Source: Cellulophaga tyrosinoxydans (GTDB lineage: Bacteria > Bacteroidota > Bacteroidia > Flavobacteriales > Flavobacteriaceae). Taken from it: DNA of 64,000 nt. Positions 60,819 through 64,000 of this stretch are shown piece by piece; the first letter of the stretch is position 1, and every line of letters begins with the position of its first letter. The notes under the pieces are model-generated. The model was not told the origin of the DNA, searched no databases, and saw only the letters and a list, made by a program, of their open reading frames with translations. The position numbers and the translations under genes were made by a program. Location: NCBI RefSeq assembly GCF_900176415.1, contig NZ_FWXO01000001.1:488775-552774 (forward strand), given 5' to 3'.

Positions 60819-62640
60819 TATTTAACTCCTGGTCTGCAGCTAATTTACGCTCCAATTCCGCTTGAAATTCTTCCATAACAGGTCTAACGGTATCCTCTGG
60901 TAAATCTGCAATTTTTATATACATTAATCCGTCTACGGAATTATTAAACAGTGGGTCTACATTAAAAGCTACCACTTTGGCATTTTGCTTAATGTACTTT
61001 TTAATTAATACAGGCAATCGTAAGCTTCCTGGTTCTACCTCATCAATTAATCTATCAAACTTATTTAAATCGGCTTGTGTTTCGTCAAAAACAAATTCTT
61101 TATCGGCATCTTTTAATTTTACCTTAAATTCCTTTTTCGGATGTATATATTGCGCCACATAAGGATCCCAATAGTGCGATTTCATAAACTCAATCATTAA
61201 AGATTTTGAGAAATTAGAAAACTGGTTACTTATACTTACGCCACCTATTAAATATTTATGTTCTGGAAAACGTAATGTGGTATGCACAATACCTTTCCAT
61301 AATAAAAACAAAGGCATTGGTTTTTGTTGATATTCTTTAATGATGTACGCCCTCCCCATTTCAATAGAGTTTTTCATCATAGGATACAATTCTGGTTCTA
61401 CCCGGAATAAATCTTGCACATAAAAACCATCTATACCATAGGCATCAAATATTTGAGAACCCATTCCCATTCTGTAAGCACCAACAATAGATTTATCATT
61501 GTCATCCCACAAAAATAAATGATGGTAATAGGTATCGAATTTATCTAAATCTATAGCGTTATTAGTTCCTTCTCCAATAGCTCTAAAAGTAACCTCTCTT
61601 TGCCTACCTATTTCTTGAAGTATGTATGGCATATCTTTTTCAACCGCCAAAAACACCTCGTAATTTTTACTTTGTAAAAGTCTACACTCTTTTTCTCTAA
61701 GCTTAATAATTTCCTCTTCAATTAACTCAGGTCTTATTGCAGATGCAATTTTTTTAGGAGCCTTAGGTATTTTAAGCGGATTAGGAATTTGTTCACGTAT
61801 ACGCTCTGCAAAAGGCTCTTTTTCATAGGCATTAGAAAGCATATAGGTTTTTCTACGAAGCAAATCGGTAAATTCTTCCAAACCATTTTGTTCCTTCTGC
61901 GAGGCAATTGAAATTGGCTGTCCTATTCTTACCTTAATAGGTCGGCTTTTTTGTGTAAATACTTCGGAAGGGATTTTTGCCGTTCTAAAAACATCGTTAA
62001 GCTTTGCCAAACGATAAAATAGTCGGCTGTTTTTTGCATGAAAATAAATAGGAACTACAGGAACTTCGGCCTTTCTGATAAGCTTTAATGCAGCTTCTTC
62101 CCAAGGTTTATCTACAATTAATTTATCATCCCTATAAGTTGATACTTCACCCGCTGGAAAAATACTTAACGGATGCCCATCTTTTAAATGTTGCAATGCA
62201 GCTTTAAAACCAGAGACACTACTTTTAACATTTTTATGCGTTTCAAAGGGGTTTACAGGAATAATAAATGGCTCCATAGGTTTCATTCGCTGCAACAGAA
62301 AATTAGCCATAATTTTGAAATCTGGACGATGTTCTGCCATTAATTTCATTAATATTATGCCATCTATTGCTCCAAGCGGATGATTAGAAATGGTAATAAA
62401 AGGACCTTCTTTAGGAATTCTTTTAAAATCTTCTTCGGGTATTTCAAAGTCTATCTCAAAATGCGCTAAAATTGCATCAGCATAGGCCTTACCCTCTAAA
62501 TGTTGTATAGAATCGTAAAAGGTATTAATACTAGATATTCTGGTAATCTTCATCAGAAACCAGCTTATAAAAGTCCCTAAAAATCCATATTTATCTAGAT
62601 TAATTGCCTTTGCAACTTCCTTAGCGGTAACTAAACCCAT
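60811..62640 (-). CDS. olsF: OlsF-type bifunctional acyltransferase (ornithine lipid synthesis)
   Basis: 609 aa. The N-terminal domain (about 40-270) is PlsC-like with N86-HPLGAID (H87 and D93, a five-residue spacing as in this subfamily) and IFPAGEVSTYRD. The C-terminal domain (about 320-560) is GNAT-like OlsB-type: EIGRQREVTFRAIGEGTNN and LFLWDDNDKSIVGAYRMGMG. Such two-domain proteins (OlsF) acylate ornithine twice to make ornithine lipid; a flavobacterial member is known. The assignment rests on domain order, not on proven activity here. A carboxypeptidase-regulatory protein is coupled downstream. Confidence 0.87.
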   Translation of the reverse strand: MGLVTAKEVAKAINLDKYGFLGTFISWFLMKITRISSINTFYDSIQHLEGKAYADAILAHFEIDFEIPEEDFKRIPKEGPFITISNHPLGAIDGIILMKLMAEHRPDFKIMANFLLQRMKPMEPFIIPVNPFETHKNVKSSVSGFKAALQHLKDGHPLSIFPAGEVSTYRDDKLIVDKPWEEAALKLIRKAEVPVVPIYFHAKNSRLFYRLAKLNDVFRTAKIPSEVFTQKSRPIKVRIGQPISIASQKEQNGLEEFTDLLRRKTYMLSNAYEKEPFAERIREQIPNPLKIPKAPKKIASAIRPELIEEEIIKLREKECRLLQSKNYEVFLAVEKDMPYILQEIGRQREVTFRAIGEGTNNAIDLDKFDTYYHHLFLWDDNDKSIVGAYRMGMGSQIFDAYGIDGFYVQDLFRVEPELYPMMKNSIEMGRAYIIKEYQQKPMPLFLLWKGIVHTTLRFPEHKYLIGGVSISNQFSNFSKSLMIEFMKSHYWDPYVAQYIHPKKEFKVKLKDADKEFVFDETQADLNKFDRLIDEVEPGSLRLPVLIKKYIKQNAKVVAFNVDPLFNNSVDGLMYIKIADLPEDTVRPVMEEFQAELERKLAADQELNNE

Positions 62641-62738
62641 AATTTCTACACATTTTCCTAGAACGCTAATATAGGAAAATCGTTACATGGCTTTGATGCT
62701 TTTTAACTTTTTTATGTAAAAGAAAAATGACTCCCTCC

Positions 62739-63989
62739 TTATTTTACCACTAGTTGAACCGTTTCTTTACCTCGTTGCTCTAAAAGAATTTCTTTTCCAT
62801 TTTGCAATGAATTTATTGCTTCAGCATCAAAATGCCTAATGGTATAAAGCGATACCCCTTCATGGTGCTGCACTTTAAATTTTCCTTTTAAGGTTTCAAG
62901 CAACTCATTTAAACGTCCAAATTTATTATCTACACAAACAGAGAAACTAATAGCAGAATTCTGAATTAAATCTACCTTCATTTTATAATCGTGCAATAAT
63001 TTAAAAAGCTCGCTTATATTATCTTCTACAATGAATGAAAAATCTAAAGAAGACAATTTCATTAATACCTGATTTTTCTTTACAATAAAACAAGGAACAT
63101 TCGGCTCAATACCTTTTCCTTTCCCTACAGTTGTGCCTGGATCTTTTGGCGCAATGAATGATTTTACATGTAATGGAATTTCTTTTCGCTGAAGCGGTTG
63201 TAATGTTTTTGGATGTATTACCGATGCCCCATAAAAAGCAAGTTCTATAGCTTCTAAATAAGAAATTTGATTTAATAATTGTGCTTTTTCAAAGTATCTA
63301 GGATCTGCATTTAGTACACCTGGTACATCTTTCCAAATAGTAACATCTGATGCATTTAAACAATAAGCCAAAATTGCAGCGGAATAATCAGAACCTTCTC
63401 TACCCAAGGTTGTGGTAAAGTTATTGTCATCGCTTCCAATAAAACCTTGAGTAATATTCAATTTATTTTTATTGATGCCTTTGGAGATACTGTCTTGCGT
63501 TTTTTCCCAATTTACAGTAGCATCGCGATAATTATCATCGGTTTTTATAAAATTACGAACATCCAGCCAAATATTTTCAATACCAACTTTGTTTAAATAA
63601 GCGCTCAATATAGTAGAAGAAACCAATTCGCCATAACCAATAACCTGATCATAAACAAAACTGTATTTTGGCGATTTATTCCATGCTAAAAAACCTTGAA
63701 CTTCCTCGAAAAGCGATTTAACCTGCTTAAAAATAGGATGTTTATCATTCTCAAAAAGATCCATTAAAATATCATTGTGATACTTTAACACCTCTTGAAT
63801 TGCATAAGAAACTGTTGTTTTATCGCTAAAATAATTATTGATTACTGTCTCCATGGCATTGGTTGTTTTGCCCATAGCAGAAACCACTAACAAGGTATTT
63901 TCATACCCAACCTGATGCAATACATTTACTACATTTTTTACACCCTCTGCATCTTTAACAGAAGCTCCTCCAAATTTGAAAATTCTCAT
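62739..63989 (-). CDS. lysC: Aspartate kinase
   Basis: 416 aa. MRIFKFGGASVKDAEGVKNV is the kinase N-terminus, with KFGGxSV catalytic lysine near residue 5. FTTTLGREGSDYSAAILAYCL and WKDVPGVLNADPRYFEKA complete the site. The C-terminal ACT-type regulatory part (about 300-400) is shorter than in E. coli LysC, so feedback by lysine or threonine is possible but unclear. First step of lysine, threonine and methionine synthesis. It is alone at the window edge, and the full gene ends at 63989, only 11 bp from the end. Confidence 0.95.
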   Translation of the reverse strand: MRIFKFGGASVKDAEGVKNVVNVLHQVGYENTLLVVSAMGKTTNAMETVINNYFSDKTTVSYAIQEVLKYHNDILMDLFENDKHPIFKQVKSLFEEVQGFLAWNKSPKYSFVYDQVIGYGELVSSTILSAYLNKVGIENIWLDVRNFIKTDDNYRDATVNWEKTQDSISKGINKNKLNITQGFIGSDDNNFTTTLGREGSDYSAAILAYCLNASDVTIWKDVPGVLNADPRYFEKAQLLNQISYLEAIELAFYGASVIHPKTLQPLQRKEIPLHVKSFIAPKDPGTTVGKGKGIEPNVPCFIVKKNQVLMKLSSLDFSFIVEDNISELFKLLHDYKMKVDLIQNSAISFSVCVDNKFGRLNELLETLKGKFKVQHHEGVSLYTIRHFDAEAINSLQNGKEILLEQRGKETVQLVVK

Positions 63990-64000
63990 ATGCTTTTAAT

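Noticed and set aside
1-64000. Insertion sequences or transposase genes
   Set aside because: No transposase reading frame or terminal inverted repeats with target duplication were seen; the integrase is the only recombinase.

Overview
The window looks like a chromosome segment of a low-GC member of the Flavobacteriaceae (Bacteroidota), probably marine; I do not assign a genus. The signs are Bacteroidetes-type promoters with a -7 box TAnnTTTG ahead of many genes and RNAs, almost no Shine-Dalgarno sequences, a T9SS C-terminal sorting domain, a GLPGLI protein, an ECF-sigma/FecR/TonB-receptor cascade, an OlsF-type acyltransferase and DUF4286, DUF4382 and SYLF proteins.

Positions 1-8585 are an accessory region. 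The left edge cuts a CRISPR repeat. It is followed by a complete, compact type II-C cas9 (minus strand) and, divergent from it, a tracrRNA gene whose anti-repeat pairs with the edge repeat over 16 continuous bases. No cas1 or cas2 lies in the window. Next come a secreted EEP-family nuclease/phosphatase, a class II Fic AMP-transferase preceded by an operator with four half-sites exactly 22 bp apart, an excisionase-like HTH protein, 845 bp of gene-free DNA with palindromic repeats, and a tyrosine recombinase next to tRNA-Asp(GTC). This fits an element integrated at the tRNA, with its far end outside the window.

Positions 8814-28306 carry a GH26 mannanase without a signal peptide, a DUF58 protein, thioredoxin, a DnaE polymerase with a fused proofreading exonuclease, a lipoprotein gene split by one in-frame stop, the rpsP-rimM-trmN6 translation cluster, a glutaryl-CoA dehydrogenase-like enzyme, a SYLF protein, an FdhF/YdeP oxidoreductase and a lipoprotein trehalase. 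Positions 28307-40384 hold a candidate small RNA, a ComEC-like MBL protein, the sigma/anti-sigma/TonB receptor operon, two surface lipoproteins, a histidine kinase, tRNA-Leu(CAA) and the prs-rplY-pth genes. Positions 40381-63989 hold a large T9SS metalloprotease, ribF, serS, a barrel/GLPGLI/small secreted protein cluster, a TPR protein, ksgA-mgtE, a GNAT-nitrilase fusion, a cluster of small metabolic proteins, olsF and an aspartate kinase.

A further unexpected feature is a duplicated cassette at 16845-17096 (minus) and 50238-50490 (plus). Each copy has a divergent promoter, a small RNA gene of about 185 nt ending in a conserved terminator hairpin, and the start of a divergent secreted-protein gene at exactly the same spacing. 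The copies are in opposite orientation, 33 kb apart.
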